Shown: positions 1 to 13,980 of the stretch, one piece after another
Layout of the letters: every line of letters starts with the position of its first letter
Position numbering within the stretch: the stretch's first letter is position 1
NCBI GenBank assembly: GCA_950295325.1
Contig: OX485804.1
Coordinates: 50,518,429 to 50,582,428 of the forward strand
Length of the DNA stretch: 64,000 bases
DNA from: Polytrichum commune
Lineage: Eukaryota; Streptophyta; Polytrichopsida; Polytrichales; Polytrichaceae
Direction: 5' to 3'
Notes under the pieces: generated by a model
The model's input: the letters and a program-made list of their open reading frames with translations, nothing else
Database searches by the model: none
What the model was told of the DNA's origin: nothing
Position numbers and translations under genes: made by a program

Positions 1-3000
1 CTTCCATAAATTCTTCTACATCCGAGAAATATTCGTTTTCAATAGACATCTTTAACGGACAACACCTTCTTATAAAATTAGCCTCCTAGATTCCAAATCT
101 CTTTAAGACTCCCGGCGGACATACCAAAATATAAGGTAAAGTAGGCACCCCTTTGGTTTCCAAGCCTAAAGGTTGAATCGTGCTTACCCTTAGTTCACAA
201 ATAACATTTTCTAAAGTTCAAAAGTCTTCTGAGTGAAAATGTTGTAGTTAGCCTTTTAAGCATCCAATTATTCCAATCTAACCTCAGTGACATTGAAAAC
301 GGTAACCTAGACCCAGTTAATATAGATTAACTATTAAACTCAACACAAAGGAGACCAAACACTAATATAATATTTTAGAGCTTCTAACTATTTAAGAAGA
401 AATATGAAAAAATAAAATTTATGTGAGCTGCCTCATGGAAATGCTTATAACTTTTAGTCAAAATTTTAGATTTCAATGAAACTAGTATGAATAGAGAGAT
501 AATTTTGAGATCTATCTAGACTTATAAAAATGATAGGAAATAAACTCTCTAGTTGGCGGGGGTGAAGCTACAAAGTTAGCAGTACCACAACAAAAGTTGT
601 CTCACAAAAACGCTTGTAACTTCTAGAAAAAAAATTTAGATTCCAATGAAACTATCTTTGCTGGAAAGAAGACTTCAACATCTATCTATACATATAAGAT
701 ACATTGGAATCAGACTTAAAGACAAGATGTGACAAGCTTTTGAAGTACATTGTCTCTTCTTGATTCAAAATCACTAACTAATATGATATTCTATATTAAC
801 TAATTTTGCTCCACTAACAAGAAAAGAGAGGTTATGATCTAACTTGGATATAAATAGACTAATAAAAAATAAATTATACGAAATAATTTTATTTAAATAA
901 TAAGAACAACATACTCTTTCTCAAGGAGCACAAACACTTAAATTAATAAATGCTAACAACGGGTCCTTCGATCAAGGGTTGATCAAAGTCGGAACCGCTT
1001 GGGTTGGAGAAAAAAATGACTATGCTTGGAGATGATTGAATCTCTAAATGCTCGAGATCGAGGATGAAGTCCAAAATGAAAGAACGGTCATATTGAAGGG
1101 AGCTTCGACGCCCCTTAAATAGGGTTGTCTCCCGCGGTAGAATGAAATACTTATGGGATGTTTTGCCTTGTCACGTCCACCTTCGCATTGGATTCTCTTA
1201 GCGACCGTTAATTCTCCGTATGTAAAAGACTTCATCCCATTTTGATTTAGTAGTGTCAAAAGACACTTGTCAAATTGGATATTCCCTCGTCGAGGCGAAT
1301 CGGCTAAGTCTAAGGAGTATCCTTACTAGTCAATGTCGTTTTACTCCACTTCTTTAATAGTTTTGTGACGTAGTCATTTTGGATTTGGAATATCCTAAAC
1401 CTTTAGCCTTACAACCACTCGATTATTACCTTTAGCTAAGTTAATTTTAAAACAGTCTTATAATAATATGTTACCGCTTGTTCTATTAGGATTTATTTGC
1501 TAAGCTAATTTCTAATTCCCAACTTATCCACCGATATAATATTTACTATATTTGTTATTTACCACTAATACTAGGTCAATTTGATAAAAGAATCAAATTC
1601 AACCTTCACATTAATGTGCGAAATTCAACTAATGTGATATCATTTATTTACAACCATTCCAATATAATATGTATGTTTTTTTTCAACTTATTGCTTTAAG
1701 AAAACATCCTCACAACAATCCGAACCAATGTTACTTAACAAGCATGACAAATGAGGGTACTAATTTTTCATCATTGTTACATAATTAACAACAACATGGT
1801 AAGTTATATAGCAATCAATACGATGCTTTCCACTTAGCCAATTACTTTTAATTGTATGATTATATTTTGTATGGAAAATTATTTTCCATCACATGATAAA
1901 ACATATACGTAACAAATAATACAAATATTATCTTTTTATATATTGTTTCATATCCATAAGAAATCATTTAAGAATGCCCATAACACTTCTAAGTGAATGA
2001 TTGTGTCTAACACACATTTTTTGTTGAATACCCCATTTACATCTACTCTGGCATGTAATTTCTCCAAACATGCTCTAACTCAAGGAAATGAAATATACTA
2101 TATGACAGAGAGACTTTATTTGTACTTCGCATTTATATTTTCATCCAACAAACCATACTCATTTTTATTAAACAACTCAATAACCAATTATAACTAATTT
2201 TTGTGAACAAAAAATATCTCCAAAATGGTCCCCAAAATATTGTCCTTCGAGAACTCAACAAAGGTGTTTGAAGTTTTTCAACCCACAACTAGTGAATCGT
2301 GTACCATGATCAATGGATGTTTATTAACAATCATTGACTTCATAAAACATCATCCTCACTAAGATCCAATGTACCCTAGTTAATGTTTTCTAGCATGAAA
2401 TTTCTCTTCATTCCATCACTATCACAAAAACTCCTCAGTTAAATATATCTTTGATTGATGTTCATAACTGACCCTAACAAATTTGAAGAAAAAAAATGTT
2501 GTGTATAAATTCCACCAAAATTATAAATTACTTCAAATAATTTCACACTATTTGGACTGTAACTCTTTCTGCAACCATCCCCACCATTCTTATAAATGGA
2601 AAGTGAATTAGAGGTCGTGTCAAATAAAAGATTATAGAATTTTTATTTTTTATTTTGAAATCTCCAAAATTTGCAGACTTCCTGATAAATGTTTTATTTA
2701 AAAAAGTGAGCCTTCGATCAATATAGACTTCAATCTCTGCCAAAGATATTAATTCACAATTGCTATTCTAGTCAAGGCCAAATTCAACATAAAACTAAAT
2801 CACTATATGCATTAGCTCTCCTCTCTAATTTAATTGCTGGATCAATTTCTTTTGTTGAAAAAATTTGAAAATGGATATCCGATTGCATAAATCATTATCT
2901 TTATTATTGAAGCATAACATTATTTAGCGTCACCAAATTGACCTTCTCAAAAGCATGTTGTTTTAATGTTATTTTAAGAGCTAAAGTAGCCCTATATTTA

Positions 3001-6000
3001 AAAATTACTTAGCTTATTTTTATCGATTTAGGTAGTTATTTTTACTATTTAGCATATATTACAAAAAAATTGAAGACAAAATCAACGCTAAAAGGCAAAA
3101 AAAAAATTCATCTAGACTATATTAGAATATAAAATAAAATAAAATAAAATATTAATTTTAATTAATGTCTACAAAGTAATTTTTTTCAAAAAAATATTCC
3201 GGTATTATCTAAATTGGATACTTGTCTAAATGTACAATCAAATTTTTATTAATTGATTGCACTTTATATAAGACACTAAATTTGTGCATTTCACTTTTGC
3301 TTAGCCTAGTCTTCACCTATATTAAAGAGTAATTTTTTCATTATATATACATTTACCTTATATTCACTCACGGACCCAAAAGGTACCCCGGTCTCATTGC
3401 AACTTAATGTTATAATGCTCCAACATGAAGATCATTTGGTATCCAATTACAATCTACTACCTTATCGTTAATCATTAATGAATTGTTGTAGAATTTGACA
3501 AACATTATTTCTTGTGTAATTTAATAGCATATAATATGTAATATCAATAAAGCTAAGGACAAATGATAAAAAATATTTATCTAATCTTTATGAAATTTAT
3601 TTTCTTAGAGAGGCCACAATTGTAAGTTCTATCTCCTGCATTAATAACATTTTTGTTGTTTATTGATTGTATGTGTGTTGCGTCTTTCATGTGGACATTC
3701 ATTGTGTCTCCTTGTCCAAATACGTACTAATAGTCACATATTATGCATCATCAATTACTCTCATTGCTAGTTACAACCCTTAAAATATGTATTTATGCCT
3801 TTGTTAAAACCATATATATGAAATTAAAATAATAATGTCCAAAATTGAACTAAATTATACCCAAAATTTAAGAAAAATGAAAAAAAAATCCTTCAAAAGA
3901 ATATTTTACTACCCAAGACTTTTTATTTAGTTCGGTAAGTTTCATAGTTTTAGTAGTTTTCAAGTTGGACTCAATTATTTTGTTATGTTCCAATAAAATC
4001 ATCTCATATTTTGATTTATTCATAGAGATTCCACATTTGAAATATACTTTGGATTGGAGATGTATCTCAAGATTATATATATTAAATGACTTCTCTGGCT
4101 TAATGCACATATCATCCTAATGTGAATCACATCAAATGATAAAAGTTTATCAACTTTGTTTTACATTCTTTAAAAAGTTTGAAACGAATCTGCCAAAGTT
4201 ATATTCATGATATTTAAATTAATATTTCTTAATTTTTTGTAGCTTCTTAGGTATGGCAATCATATCAACATTCAATCCATCACAAACATTCATGTTTGTA
4301 ATCTCAAAGCTAGTCTTATTCAAATGAAACTTCCATATACATCCTTGATAGAATGAAATTGAATAATATTTACATTGGATAGAACATAATTTAATTTCAG
4401 CCTCTCAATTAGAGTTTATTTCAAACATCTATCATCATCATCAATCAATATAATATTATAATGTGATGAGGAAGCGGTATTGATATATTAATTTTGTGTA
4501 ACCTTATGTGAACATGATGGTGATATTGATGGTGAAGGCTTAAACAATGATCGATAGCACCCACATGTACCGCATTTATAGGTATTGGTCCCCTCAAGAT
4601 AAAACAATTGGCAACCATCAACCCCACCATTGTCTTTACACAAACATCATTATCTAGAGGTATATCATAAATTCCATTATTTATGACAAGTGCATCAATC
4701 ACAAAACAAGAAATTTTTATCGAAAAGATCGAATAACAAATAATCCTCTTCGTTGCAGCTCATGAGGTGTTTAACTCTAAAAAATTTACATGATTCATAG
4801 AAGATCACCAAAATGCAACATGCCGGTCGACACAAGCAACTTCCAACCGTGTCCTATGGAAAGAACATGGGACATACCTCTTAAATTTCATGGGCTACAA
4901 ATTATAGATGAAAAGTTTGTATGTCCCATGATAGAGGGGAGTCATCATGGGAAAAACCAAAGTGAGATGCATTAAATATGAGAATTTATTTCATCTCACA
5001 ATTGTCCCTCTCAATCAAAGGGACAATTTCAACTTTTCGGTCATCCGAATATAATAATTTTATTTCAAATTTATGATGGTCCCTCCACACTTGACTCTAT
5101 CTCCGCCGGTTTAAAGTTTATTTTGACAATGAATAACATATCATTGTGAGCTCCAAAAATTATTGGAAAAATGACTACAACTTCGATTTGAATTTGCTAA
5201 TGATCTCATACTAATCGCATGTTTACTATGGAATGTCCATGAAAGAATGTTCTATCTTTCTTTCATTTTAGAGATCTTGTAGATCTAGTCTAGATCTAGA
5301 TGTGAGTCAACTTCATAAGTAATTACGGGCGGGAGGGCAAGAGAAAGAGAGAGAGAGACCACCTAAAAATGTTTTTCATCCATCCAACAAGAAGCCCTGA
5401 AATAGTGAAATAACATTAATTTAATATTTGTAGAAATTTAGACACTAATTTAAATTCAAAGACCCCAAATTAGTCTAGTCCAAATTATTTGAGATGAATC
5501 CGCCAAAAATTTATAAAGGATAAGTTTTTATGTTGGATGAAGGAGAGGTGTTTTGAATTCTACATTGTTACATTACAAGGTAAATGCCGGATTTACACAT
5601 AAACAGCTTAAAAACCGTTTAATTACTTGTGTAATGTGCAATGAGTTGGTGGCTAAGGTGTTGGAGTAGGGTTGTGAGGTGTAAAGTCTAAATCCCTTCA
5701 CTAACACTCCTAGGCCTCACCTCGTAAGTGGGAAGAGGGCCTACCTATAGGCAAGACCAAGTTTATGGAATGTATATGATTATTCAATTTTTTTAATTTC
5801 TCTTTGAAGAAACTCCCAAGTAGCATATTCCCATCATCCATACAAAATGTCCCATCTACATAATTTCCCATGTCCAAGTGAACATTCCCATTATCAATCA
5901 AGGGACATGAGCAAAATTTCCATTTTTTTCACATTCCCTTCCAAGCCTTATGAACCATGGGACATGAAAGGGAATTTTTGAAAATTTCCCCATTGGGACA

Positions 6001-6796
6001 CAAGTGAAAGTTTCATGTGAGAATCACCACATTTGCATCTTCAAAACCAATAAATATTAGAAATTTATAGGCCCCCTTCTTTCAAAACCTCAAGATATTA
6101 AGATATGCCCTGGCATATGTCTTTCATGTAACCCAAATCTTGCCAATCTCCATAGCCATAGGCTGGACTTTAACCCCTAAAAGACCATGGAAAAATGAGA
6201 CAGAAAAAACCCTAATCCGTACCCTTGAGATACCCCCATGATACCCTTGAACACCCAAGGTATCGTATGACGTATACCTCAACTGTATCCTAACACAAAT
6301 CAATAGTCTTCTATCCCAACAGTTAGACCAATAAGTTGCCTATGCATAATTTTAAAGATTCACACAAATAGTTGCCTCCAATTCAAATTAAAAGTTATTG
6401 GCAAAGTTTTATTTATAATAATTAAAAAATAGAAATTTACTGAAAAACCCAAAAAGTTGGGTACTTTGGCCTATGCTACATGTAATAAAAAAAAATCTCA
6501 CCTCATAAAGTTTTTAAGGCAATTATATGCTCAAGGAATATTCAATCCCTATATATAATTACATGTTGGGATTCCTAGTTAGGAGAGCTACAAGAATTTC
6601 CTACATTAAAAAAATTACATCACTTGAAATTGAACTAAAATGCATTATAAGTGATCATACTCAAGACCATACAATACAGGAGTTGCATACCCGAGGTGCG
6701 TCGAAAATTAATGTGGAAATTATTAATGTGGGCCATTGTAACTCTCTAATGACGGTGGAATAATGTGGCCCAAGACCCGCGTCTTTCCCTACCTTC
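1..6796. other. AT-rich spacer without a recognisable gene
   Basis: Low-GC sequence with stops in all frames at short intervals; the open frames are all under 90 codons and none resembles a known domain. It holds an A-rich microsatellite near 3128-3150 (repeats of AAAAT), scattered pieces around 4865-4931 and 5820-6000 that share the words GGGACAT and TGTCCC in both orientations and look like decayed foldback elements, and a diverged direct repeat near 443-690. I see no gene here. Confidence 0.6.
443..690. repeat. Diverged direct repeat, about 169 bp apart
   Basis: The stretch from about 443 (GCTTATAACTTTTAG, then a match through TTCAATGAAACTA) recurs from about 612 (GCTTGTAACTTCTAG, then TTCCAATGAAACTA). 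The offset is about 169 bp. It looks like an old tandem duplication or two pieces of one repeat; family unknown. Confidence 0.5.
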
Positions 6797-6799
6797 TTA

Positions 6800-7173
6800 G
6801 GGCCGGTTTACACTACGGTGGAGAAGTCCACCGGTCATGAAAAAAAGGGCGTTTCTCAATTGTGATTGGTCGAAAATGCGACTCTTGACCGGTGGGTGTT
6901 TACACTAGGTGAAGAAAACAATAGTGGTGAACTTTTCTCATGGATGATAAAATGACATGGCCGCCTACATGGCGGCACTTTTTGGAGTTGGGATTCTCCG
7001 GAGGAGGAGTTTCTTGTCCGGCCTCAAGAGGCCGGAGAAGCCCAACTCAATAAAAATATTTTATTTCCTTTAATTCTTCTCCGGCACATCCACCATTTGC
7101 CTCATATAACCATGTCTTGGCCAAGCATTCTTGACCGACCGGAGGCCTTCTCCACCGTAGTGTAAACCGGCCC
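6800..7173. mobile_element. PIF/Harbinger-like MITE with TTA target duplication
   Basis: A 374-bp non-coding element with near-perfect terminal inverted repeats of about 27 bp. The left end starts GGGCCGGTTTACACTACGG and the right end is its reverse complement, ending GTAAACCGGCCC. It is flanked on both sides by TTA (6797-6799 and 7174-7176). A 3-bp TTA/TAA duplication with G/C-rich TIRs is the hallmark of PIF/Harbinger (Tourist-type) MITEs. The interior has no transposase frame, so it would need enzyme from elsewhere. Inner copies of CCGGTCATG and GACCGG suggest subterminal repeats. Confidence 0.85.
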
Positions 7174-7252
7174 TTAGTTTCAGAGCTCTAGCTTTTTAAT
7201 TTCCTTCCTTCAATATTTGTCTTGTTGGAGAATCTATTTGTATCGTAATCTT

Positions 7253-7570
7253 TTGTGATCCACAGATTCAAGCCGTCAGCAACTTTTACCAGGTTGTGAG
7301 AGGGTGAACTTTGGGTTGGGGTAATCGACCAACACTTCAATTTGCACTTTTCAGGTACATTTTCTATGACACTCAATGGGCTCCAGACCAGGCCTTTTCA
7401 AGAGATTACCTTCCGCATTGCAGTTCATTCATTGAAGCGATACAAACTTACTTAATTTCCTCCTCTGGTACTTGTGATCTACTGGGAGTGTTTCATTTGT
7501 GGCAGTTAAAAAAAATAAAAATTGTGACCCACAGATTCAAAGAACGAGCAAGTTTTACAAGGTGGTGAGA
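7253..7570. repeat. Diverged direct repeat, 269-bp offset
   Basis: About 50 bp at 7253-7303 (around CCACAGATTCAAG, then ACTTTTACCAGG) recur at 7519-7570 (CCACAGATTCAAAG, then AGTTTTACAAGG). The similarity continues weakly into the following 100 bp (CAACACTT, CAATGGGCTCCAGA versus CAGTGGCTTCCAGA). This looks like an old tandem duplication of a unit of about 270 bp. Confidence 0.5.
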
Positions 7571-7707
7571 CAGGTGTTAGGAGGTTTGCCAACACTTTGA
7601 TTAGCAGTCTTCACTTCCTCTTCCACGGCCCTCAGTGGCTTCCAGATCCTGAATGGCCTGTTATGTTTTCCTCACAGATTACGTAATGGACGAGCCCCAC
7701 AGATATT

Positions 7708-7987
7708 GCATTACACTGTTTTGCCTATTTACTGTGGGCCACACTAATTCTCAATTACCCACACTATTCTTTAAGCTAACTTGAAGTGGCCCACTGTCAT
7801 GTCCATTGTGAAGAATTAGTGTGGATTTTTTTGTCTGCATATTTGAATGAAAATCCAAAGCAAGACAAGTACTATAAAACTACTAATGTTAACCAAGGCA
7901 AGAACTATAAAATTAATGTAGGCCACACTGAATTCCAACCCACGTGAATTTCCCACCCCACACTAATTAGACAGAACAGTGTAGTGC
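7708..7987. mobile_element. Probable MITE with imperfect 30-bp TIRs
   Basis: The left end GCATTACACTGTTTTGCC and the reverse complement of the right end, GCACTACACTGTTCTGTC, match at most positions and stay alike for about 30 bp. The word CACACTAATT or its complement recurs several times inside (near 7741, 7809 and 7962). There is no coding frame. I could not settle the target duplication, so the superfamily is open. Confidence 0.55.
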
Positions 7988-8950
7988 CTATGACACCGGC
8001 CCAGCCAGGAGGTTCACTGCAGCCAGGATAACACCCAGAGCTGAGTTTGCTACAGATACATTCTCGACGTGGATTTCACCACAAGAATTTCGAGCAATGC
8101 GCACACATTCGAATTGTCGGTGTCCCCCAGGGATTGTGGGCATCGAGACCGGCTACACTGCATCTTCGAGCGTGAAAGTGCAGCGGTGCCAACCCAGCCC
8201 GGCATTTTGCTTGCAGTTTTCCGTAGTTTCCATGGCCATCACCCTCTTGATCTTTCTGGCTCGAACGTTGATGAGGGTGACACTGGTGGAGCTAGTTTCT
8301 TTCCGACTGTCCAACAGCGAGAGGTGTTACTGGCCGTATGAAGCATTCGAGCTATACAGGTTTTTCAAATTCTTCAATCCCTATAAGGATGAGCCATGTC
8401 ATCTGATCAGGGGCGAGAAATGGTCTATATCCCTCCTTCGTTGGAGGATTCAGTAGATCCTGAGACTGGCAGTGTGGAGGAACCCTGTTTGGAAAGCTTC
8501 ACTTGGAGCCGGCGTGGAGCACTTCGGACTCCATGTACAAATTCAGTTATGATGCGATACGGTGATACGGTGTTCGCTTACAGCAAGGACAAGCTCGGGT
8601 TCGAGAAGCTGAGAAAAGGAGACAGACCGCAGAGTAGTAGCCGAGATTCGGAAGTACCTTCGATTGAAAGCACAAGTCTGTCTGTATTTTGACGAATGAT
8701 CATGATAGCAAGAATGTCCGTACGTGAGCGCCATTTTCTTATGTTGGGTGAAGTCTACAGCCTCACAAAAGTAGGCTGCAGATTGAAGGAAGAACTCTCT
8801 GACACAGACTATCAATTGTACGACAACCAACAAGAATCTACTTCCATCAAACCTGATGAAAGCAGCAGGGAGAGTCGACATCTACAAAAGGAAATCTCTA
8901 TCATTCCGCTCAGGACTCGAGACGCTTCATCAAACGAGGCCTCACAATGA
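7988..8950. other. Higher-GC block, possible gene relic, function unknown
   Basis: This block is richer in G and C than its surroundings and carries overlapping open frames on the + strand (8097-8456, 8396-8692, 8696-8950). The 8097 frame has a hydrophobic run (SMAITLLIFLARTL) and the 8696 frame is polar and charged. None resembles a family I know. Consecutive frames that shift near 8396-8456 and 8692-8696 could be exons or a frameshifted relic. It ends where the 108-bp minisatellite begins. Random open frames are also possible. Confidence 0.25.
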
Positions 8951-9002
8951 ACTTCTTCGGTATAGGTAATGCACCAGCGCAAGTGTCCTTCAACCTGTAA
9001 TT

Positions 9003-9758
9003 GTATAAACCCTTGAATGAACACACAGCGCGACTAGCTGGATACATGTTGATAAACAGGATCATAGTGTCAACTATAGCTTGAAGTGCTTCGAATTCAA
9101 CTACACCGTTGTATAAACCCCTGAATGAACACGCAACGCGACTGGCTGGATACATGTTGATTAACAGGATCATAGTGTCAACTATAGCTTGAAGTGCTTC
9201 GAATTCAACTACACCGTTGTATAAACCCTTGAATGAACACGCAGCGCGACCAGCTGGATACATGTTGATTAACATGATCATAGTGTCGCCTATAGCTTGA
9301 AGTGCTTCGAATTCAACTACACCGTTGTATAAACCCTTGAATGAACACGCATCGTGACCAGCTGGATACATGTTGATTAACAGGATCATAGTGTCAACTA
9401 TAGCTTGAAGTGCTTCGAATTCAACTACACCGTTGTATAAACCCTTGAATGAACACGCAGTGCGACCAGCTGGATACATGTTGATTAACATGATCATAGT
9501 GTCGCCTATAGCTTGAAGTGCTTCGAATTCAACTACACCGTTGTATAAACCCTTGAATGAACACGCAGCGCGACCAGCTGGATACATGTTGATTAACATG
9601 ATCATAGTGTCGCCTATAGCTTGAAGTGCTTCGAAGTCAACTACACCGTTCTATAAACCCTTGAATGAACACGCAACGCTATTAGCTGGATACATGTTTG
9701 TTAACAGGATCATAGTGTCAACTATAGCTTGACGTGCTTCGAATTCAACTACACCGTT
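9003..9758. repeat. Minisatellite, 7 copies of a 108-bp unit
   Basis: The unit starting GTATAAACCCTTGAATG begins at 9003, 9111, 9219, 9327, 9435, 9543 and 9651, always 108 bp apart. Copies are highly similar. Two subtypes alternate at a few sites (CAGGATCATAGTGTCAAC versus CATGATCATAGTGTCGCC). Because 108 is divisible by three, the minus strand stays open over nearly six units (8910-9605) as a 36-residue repeat containing LINMYPAG and VVEFEALQAI; a substitution at 9651 makes a stop in the seventh. Most likely non-coding satellite DNA. Confidence 0.95.
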
Positions 9759-12700
9759 TATGGTATTTAGCATCACCGTACGATATTTGCAAAGGGTCTA
9801 ATTAGATGCTTAGAGGTCTCAAAGTGGCACGCCCGCTAATTGCCAATATGATTCCATTCATCAACATAAGTAACATTCTATAAGTGAAAAAATATATCTA
9901 CATTATGACATTTAGGGTAGCACATTGGGATCCTTTAGATGATAATCTTGCATTTTAGTATGCAAGGGGAAATTTTTTGAGCATACTAATGGCAAGTGTC
10001 GTTTGTGTACACTTTAGTCAACTTGTAACATAGGCCAACACCTCATAACACTATTTGAAACATACTCCTGCCAAGACATTAGTAAGCGCACTTAAACGCC
10101 AAGTGTCATGAGGTGACACTTATGATGAAGTTGTTAATCATCAATGTACCTAGCATATGCCTCAAAATAAGGTAAAGTGACACCTTTACACATGTGACAC
10201 TTAATACCATAAACAGAGTAGACGTAGTACGGATTGAAACCAGTATAAACTAGAATATGGTATCACACATATACAATAGAAACATATGGGACCAATTACG
10301 TCTTGATATGCAATTAGGAGTTGATTCACATGTGCTTCTCCCAAGGGCAGGAGTCTAGGGAGGTTCTTACATGTTGATTGCACTATGATTGATGCATAAT
10401 CTATAATACAACATTAGATGTGGTGGTGATGGTGGTGGTGATATGGCTCCACCCTTCCCCATTGTTCCAGAAAGGTGGGGTGACTATGTTAATTTGATGT
10501 GTCATTTGCACATGACAACATGGACCCATATTGGTCTTACTATATAATGATTGTATCAGTGCAATCCATGTGGTAAAGGGTGACAATAACACACCTCAAT
10601 GAAATATGAAATATGCTAAAACATAATAAATCAATATACGACTTTTTGATGGTAAAACTATAACATCAACTGATAAACTCCAAAAAGCTAAGCAAAAATA
10701 TAGGTCTGATATTATCAAAATCAACGAGTTGCATATTCTATTGGAGCATCCTATCATACCGTTTGGCATATTAGAATTTTGGCATGTTCCTTGGTCCAAT
10801 TTGCTTAGATATTGTATACATTTATATAATTTCTATGTATTCATTGCTACAAACTATATACCCCGGGGTTGGACTCTTCATGCCACATACAAATTACCAT
10901 GAGTGTAAGAAGGGGTATTATTTGAGGCATTAGCATACATAATATACATAAAGGGTTGGTATTATGTTTCTCTCCTATGTACATTCAAGAAGACTATTAA
11001 GAAGTTTGAAGTAAAGGTAGATGTATCATGTACAAAAGGGGCTCTAAGGTTTAGAGAAAATAATGACAATAGATATGTTGATTTCACCCAATTTATGTTT
11101 TCATCCATTGTTGTCATATGGTAATAGTCCCTAGTGACTACCATATATAGTCCTATAAGGGTTTGCATTTGGGTTCTAGGATTCTACAAACTAAAGGCTT
11201 TTGGAGCACTCATCAGCTTCTTGAGTTTTGCTCTCCGGATTGTGGCTAACTTATTGCACTAGTAGAAATTGTGTCCAAATGAACCTAGCCTTGTGCTGGC
11301 AGTTGCCTTTGAGTTCATTGTTGTTTTGACTGGTACCACCATTTCCACTACCATTTTAACTACAAAGAGGGTGACATTGAGTTAAATCCATTTTTGTAAT
11401 AAATGTTATGTATTTTAGCACCAATGGTAGCCGTCACCACTTCGGTAACCATTAGGTAAGGTAGCAGGTGCTTAAACCAATAATTTAAGCTATTGCATAT
11501 ACATATGGCTACTATGTGGTTGATATTAAAAAAAATCATATAAGCCTTTAGGCTAAACATAGGTATAAAGAAAGAAGAAATTAATCTGAATTTAATATTT
11601 GATGCATATTCAAAGCCAAAACCACTAGCTAGCTTCCTTAAACCAATCCATAAGCCCCATGTATGACGAGCTCGCATATGATGAGGACCCCCACCTTCAT
11701 TGCCTAGAACCAACACAATGTAGTTGGACACTAGAACCAAGCTAGATCAAAGCCCAGCTAGTGCAGTGTGCAAAGCCACATGGTCACCTCCATGATCCCA
11801 CCCAATTCACTTGCAAAACGGTCATCTTGCATCCCGGGAACTAACCCCCTTTATGCCTAGTACTAATCCCCTTTGTGCTTTGTAAATAGAATGGCTAGAA
11901 TAGGCATTGACAAGCCATCCTAAACTCACCTTGAACCAATCCGAGAGAGAGTGGAGCCTATTACTTACCCTACATGGAGGTAGTGGAGGCCGGTATGAAG
12001 TTGCGTGCCACTAATGACACCTAAAATTGTCACTCAATGAGTTGGGACACTCCTACACGATGGGGAACAATTCAAGGTAGTAGAGTATTAGCAATTGGGA
12101 GACGTTTATAAGTGTTGATTTTAAGTGGGGTGTTGGTTTTAGCACCCTCTATCTTAGACACTAAGCAGTCATTGGATAGTCATTTTGGTGGGAGGATGAC
12201 CACTACAGTGTATTTTTGGAGTGCAGTTATTGTGGGATGGTAGCAATCACCATGGAGGGTAGCAATTACCATAAAACATAACGCATATGGAACTTTAAAC
12301 CCTAAAACTTGAACGACATTGCCATCATTTATCTCCCTCCCTTCTTCCCTTGCTACACACAGTGTTGGTGCTCTTGGTCGTAGTATTAGTCAAGGTGGCC
12401 ATCTTCAAGGCAACTTCTTTTTATTTGTATTTTTTCTTTGAATTTGAATTGGAGGTGACATGTGTGATGTTGTTTGATTTTTGATACATATTTTGAACCC
12501 CAGGTGCTATGTTTGGGCGGATTATTGTTTTTCAAAGGTGTAAGAGATCAAATGTATGTTGATTTTGATTTTTTTAATGCATCTTTTGTAGCCCAAGTGT
12601 TATTTTTTCTGTCGGTTTTGATTTTTTGAAGGTATAGCAAGTCCCAAGAGAGTACGTAAGTTTGCCATTTGTTCTTTGTTTTTCATTAGTTCTTTTTTTG

Positions 12701-13740
12701 TTGGATTTTGAAATCATTCAACATGTTTGTTTCAATAATGAGTGCTGACCATTTCAAATATTTGTTTCTAAGAAAATGAGAAATGCGATGCCCCCTCCCA
12801 CTTGCATAATTCTCCCTTTACACACAAAGATAGTCACAAAGGTTATGGCTGCAACCTCATACCATCTATAATATATGTTTTGGATAAAACAAAACTCATA
12901 GAGACACTTAAGGTGTCTCAAATAAGTTTTATTAAGACAATTTTAGGCTCGTTTAAGGTTATTTAGGATTTTTGGTTGATAATACATTTAGGAATAAGGA
13001 TTTAAATATCTCTCAGTCATAATACATACATTTTGGTGTAGACATTTAATCTCACAGTATTTGCCCATGCAATAGCATGGCTGTGAATTCATTATAATTG
13101 GATCCTACGTGGTGCACAATCATAAGCATAACTATTGTCAATAGTCTTGCACAAAATATCTCATTTTTGTCTCTCTACCAAAGCCAGGGGTATTTTGGTG
13201 TAGTCAATAATATGAAGTTAATTATCCTTTTCAGTCTAACTTGAATTGGCAATGCAGTCACCCTTGCAGGGCTCTCATTTTTCCTTAATTGATTCTTAAT
13301 TTAATTACAATGTCAAGCATTTGTTTTTACCGCATCACCGACCACACATTACTAGGTATGATGAATGCATTTTAAATAAAGCTAGGATGATTTAGATTGG
13401 ATGAAGAGTAGTTTTGTGAGGGATGAAATGATGAACTTAAGATGAATTTAGGTGGTTTACATGGATGAATGTGATGCATTTGGATGATTATAAGAGATAG
13501 AAGGTCACTACTTAGAAGCACTAAAATAATCCACCCATCCAACCAATCTTGTAAGTTATTACTTCGATTAAAATGGCAATTGTCACCACAACACTCATAT
13601 GTGATAACCCCTCTCTTTGCGATGAAGTAACTTCCAAGAGGATTTCATCCACCATTCTTCATCGTACCAAGGTTCTCAAGTCTCCGTGACACACCACCTC
13701 ATCTACTCATCCACAGGACCATGTCATCCACCCCACGTTT
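9759..13740. other. Spacer upstream of the SKIP16-like gene
   Basis: AT-rich sequence with no open frame that looks coding; the longest (11360-11740, minus, 126 codons) has no recognisable domain. It contains a short GGTGGT-rich run near 10421-10440. I see no transposon ends here. From about 13740 the composition becomes GC-richer, probably the promoter and 5' untranslated region of the next gene. Confidence 0.6.
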
Positions 13741-13980
13741 TCATCCATCCGTCCATCCATTTCTGTAGTGCAAGTGAGTGCGCAAGCCAGGCAGGTAAGA
13801 GGGAAGGAAGCCGGCAAACTGCAAGCGGTCGCAAAGTCTGAGACACTCGCTCCTCTGCCATCGCAGCTTCGTCTCTCACAGCGAAGAGAATCGGAATTTG
13901 CAAGAAAAACTTTAAGCTAGGTTGAAGGAGGGAGCTCGCTCGCTCCTCGAGGTTTTTTTCGTTAAGTTAGGGCGGTGGCG

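Noticed and set aside
8910-9605. 231-codon minus frame as a PPR-like protein
   Set aside because: Only the words LINMYPAG recall PPR; the other consensus positions are absent, all repeats are near-identical and there is no non-repeat body. Treated as a minisatellite.
9003-9758. CRISPR-like array
   Set aside because: The units are contiguous 108-bp repeats without unique spacers, in a plant genome.
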